The translations under genes were made by a program, and so were the position numbers. Below, one piece after another: positions 20,435-21,751 of a stretch of 21,751 nt of DNA. The DNA comes from JACZQZ01 sp046756945 (GTDB lineage Bacteria > Pseudomonadota > Alphaproteobacteria > Rhodospirillales > 2-02-FULL-58-16). The DNA lies in contig JBHHXI010000036.1 in the NCBI GenBank assembly GCA_046756945.1, forward strand, positions 1 to 21,751, read 5' to 3'. Numbering within the stretch: the first letter of the stretch is position 1; each line of letters starts with the position of its first letter. The notes beneath the pieces were generated by a model. That model worked only from the letters and a program-made list of their open reading frames with translations, did not search any database and was not told the DNA's origin.

Positions 20435-20956
20435 ATGATGACGTTCAGGTTTGCCAAATACGCCGTGGCCGTTGGCGCCATCGGACTTGCCGCCGTGCTG
20501 CCGTCGAACGCCCAGGCGGCAAGTGCCACCGCCACCGCCACCGCGACCGTGGCCACCGCGATCGGCATAGCGAAAACGATCGATATGAGCTTCGGCACCA
20601 TAGGCGCGACCGCAGTCGCGGGTACGGTTGTCCTGGGTACGGACGGAAGCCGAACCTGCACAAACGTGGATTGCCTGTCCGGCAGTCCGGGAGCCGCGGC
20701 CTCGTTCGACGTCACCGGACAGGCCAGCCAGACCTATTCCATCACGCTGCCGGCCGGCGCCGTTGCCCTGACCGGCCCCGGCCCCAACATGGATGCCACG
20801 GCCTTCGTCAGCTTGCCTACCCCGACGGGTACGTTGAGCGCCGGCGGCACCGAAACCCTCTTGGTCGGCGCCACACTCGCTGTCGGCACGGCCGCCGTGC
20901 AGACGCCGGGAGTCTACACCAGCGCCGCCTTCACGGTGACGGTGAACTATAACTAA
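20435..20956 (+). CDS. Secreted DUF4402 protein
   Basis: A 173-residue exported protein with a textbook Sec signal peptide (MMTFRFAKYAVAVGAIGLAA, cleavage probably after NAQA near residue 28). The mature part begins with a low-complexity Ala/Thr run (ASATATATATVATAI), then a single DUF4402 domain: IDMSFGTIGATAVAGTVVLG, a close Cys pair in SRTCTNVDCLSG that could form a disulfide, AASFDVTGQASQTYSITLPAG, LLVGATLAVG and the terminal FTVTVNYN. The start is supported by AAGAGGATCGAG just upstream. It follows a long AT-rich regulatory island and module copy B, making it the most elaborately controlled gene here. A structural surface or pilus-like role is suggested by the family and secretion only. 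No usher or chaperone gene is visible in the window. Confidence 0.85.
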   Translation: MMTFRFAKYAVAVGAIGLAAVLPSNAQAASATATATATVATAIGIAKTIDMSFGTIGATAVAGTVVLGTDGSRTCTNVDCLSGSPGAAASFDVTGQASQTYSITLPAGAVALTGPGPNMDATAFVSLPTPTGTLSAGGTETLLVGATLAVGTAAVQTPGVYTSAAFTVTVNYN

Positions 20957-21196
20957 GCGCCCAGCCGTGGCGGCATATAGGGCATACCGTGTTGCAATCC
21001 CGGGAAGGGCGCCGAGCGCCTCCGGTTTGCCCTCCAGGCGCGGCCTCGCCCGCGGGCTGGCGGGAACGCCCGGGAACCGCCACGTATCTCTTTATGGCTG
21101 GGACCCGGACTATGGGCCTTGCCAGGTGCCGGCGGTTTGTAAACGAGGGGGAGACGGGCTAGGCTGGTTCCGTCCATGACGAGGGTCGAGCGAAAG
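20957..21196. other. Spacer between second and third DUF4402 genes
   Basis: About 240 GC-rich bases with several short hairpins and no recognisable module copy, CtrA-like site or terminator. CCGCCA..TGGC-type pairings near 21078-21145 hint at a leader structure but match no riboswitch I know. Confidence 0.3.
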
Positions 21197-21745
21197 ATGA
21201 AACGGAGGCTCCAAACCGCGGGAAAACCGGGTCCGACGCTTTTGCAAGTTGCGGTTTTTGCCGCTGCCGTGCTGGCGCCGGCCGCCGCTTCGGCGGCGAC
21301 GGCGCGGGCTTTCATCAGCGTCGTCGTGCCCCAGCTATTGTCGGTGGGAATGACCTCGGGTATGAATTTTGGCGCGGTCGCGCCGAACGGCGGCGGCGCG
21401 GGAGAGGTCACGCTTTCTCCTACCGGGGAAAGACAGGGGACAAACGTGGACCTTATCGGCGGCGGCACGGGCACGCCGGCGTCCTTTGCCCTGTCCGGCG
21501 GGCCCAACCAGGCTTATGCGATCTCATTGCCCGATGGCACAACGATCGCCAATGGTGCCACCAGCATCCGTATTACCGCCTTTACCCATAATGCCGGCGC
21601 GTCGCCAAGCCTGAAAGGCGATGGCAGCCAACGGGTCAACGTCGGCGCCACGCTGCGTATTGAACGGGGCGGGAACGGCGACGCCACTAGCGGCGCTTCC
21701 GGCGCGCCGAACCCCAAAATCAACGTGGTGATCTCCTACAACTGA
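21197..21745 (+). CDS. Secreted DUF4402 protein
   Basis: A 182-residue exported protein, third of the cluster. MKRRLQTAGKPGPTLLQVAV continues into FAAAVLAPAAASAATA, a signal peptide probably cut after ASA. The DUF4402 domain shows MNFGAVAPNGGGAGEVTLSP, GTNVDLIGGGTGTPASFALSGGPNQAYAISLPDGTTI, ITAFTHNAGASPSLKG, VNVGATLRIE and the end INVVISYN, closely parallel to the second domain of the tandem protein (FTHNAG against YTHDAG; NVGATL in both). I chose the ATG at 21197; an in-frame ATG at 21176 would add seven charged residues and cannot be excluded. It is shorter in the last loop and Gly-rich there (RGGNGDATSGASGAPNP). Co-expression with the preceding gene is likely but a 240-base gap leaves room for its own promoter. 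Confidence 0.83.
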   Translation: MKRRLQTAGKPGPTLLQVAVFAAAVLAPAAASAATARAFISVVVPQLLSVGMTSGMNFGAVAPNGGGAGEVTLSPTGERQGTNVDLIGGGTGTPASFALSGGPNQAYAISLPDGTTIANGATSIRITAFTHNAGASPSLKGDGSQRVNVGATLRIERGGNGDATSGASGAPNPKINVVISYN

Positions 21746-21751
21746 AGAGCC

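Noticed and set aside
20957..21175. Cyclic di-GMP riboswitch before the third DUF4402 gene
   Set aside because: Hairpins are present but the conserved GEMM core is absent.
1..21751. CRISPR array, integrase, prophage or restriction system
   Set aside because: No regularly spaced identical repeats, no integrase, phage or methylase motifs were seen on either strand.

Overview
The window reads as chromosomal DNA of a GC-rich alphaproteobacterium, probably of Rhodospirillales type. This is inferred from gene content: hemC-hemD-mitofilin-like-hemY in that order, a DUF1674/SdhAF4 assembly factor, a tsaD-gpsA-YciI-EVE cluster, a PAS_5-type PAS protein and a DUF4402 cluster. No species can be named from the sequence alone.

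Left part (1-8766): a partial family 2 glycosyltransferase (minus) is followed by two plus-strand genes, a short SdhAF4-like protein and a staphylococcal-nuclease-like exported nuclease. All genes from 2188 to 8766 are then on the minus strand. In transcription order they are tsaD, a 60-aa exported peptide, gpsA, YciI-like, EVE-domain, an unknown protein and a Rieske ferredoxin-like protein; several have overlapping start/stop codons. acs (acetyl-CoA synthetase) follows after a gap containing a palindrome and ends at a hairpin terminator.

Centre (8767-13985): divergent from tsaD lies the tetrapyrrole cluster hemC, hemD, mitofilin/Mic60-like and hemY, followed by tRNA-Thr(CGT). A 304-bp non-autonomous element with perfect 21-bp terminal inverted repeats sits between hemC and hemD. 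It separates a good Shine-Dalgarno sequence from the hemD start codon; removing it with one TAA copy restores ideal spacing.

Right part (14123-21751): an isoprenylcysteine-methyltransferase-like membrane protein and a CbbR-like LysR regulator (minus) are followed by a structured, terminator-ended transcript candidate, a small membrane protein and a frameshifted hydrolase remnant. The accessory-looking end holds a PAS_5 protein, an unknown membrane protein with a G9 run, a decayed rpmE (ribosomal L31) copy and three secreted DUF4402 genes, the first with two domains in tandem. Two diverged copies of one upstream module (about 17060-17203 and 19985-20129) precede the PAS gene and the second DUF4402 gene. 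Each carries a CtrA-box-like TTTA-N7-TTAA site and a 22-bp identical block. The PAS-side copy continues into a 14-bp tandem repeat. This shared module, the DUF4402 trio and a strongly AT-rich promoter island are the best candidates for an undescribed, co-regulated surface-protein system.
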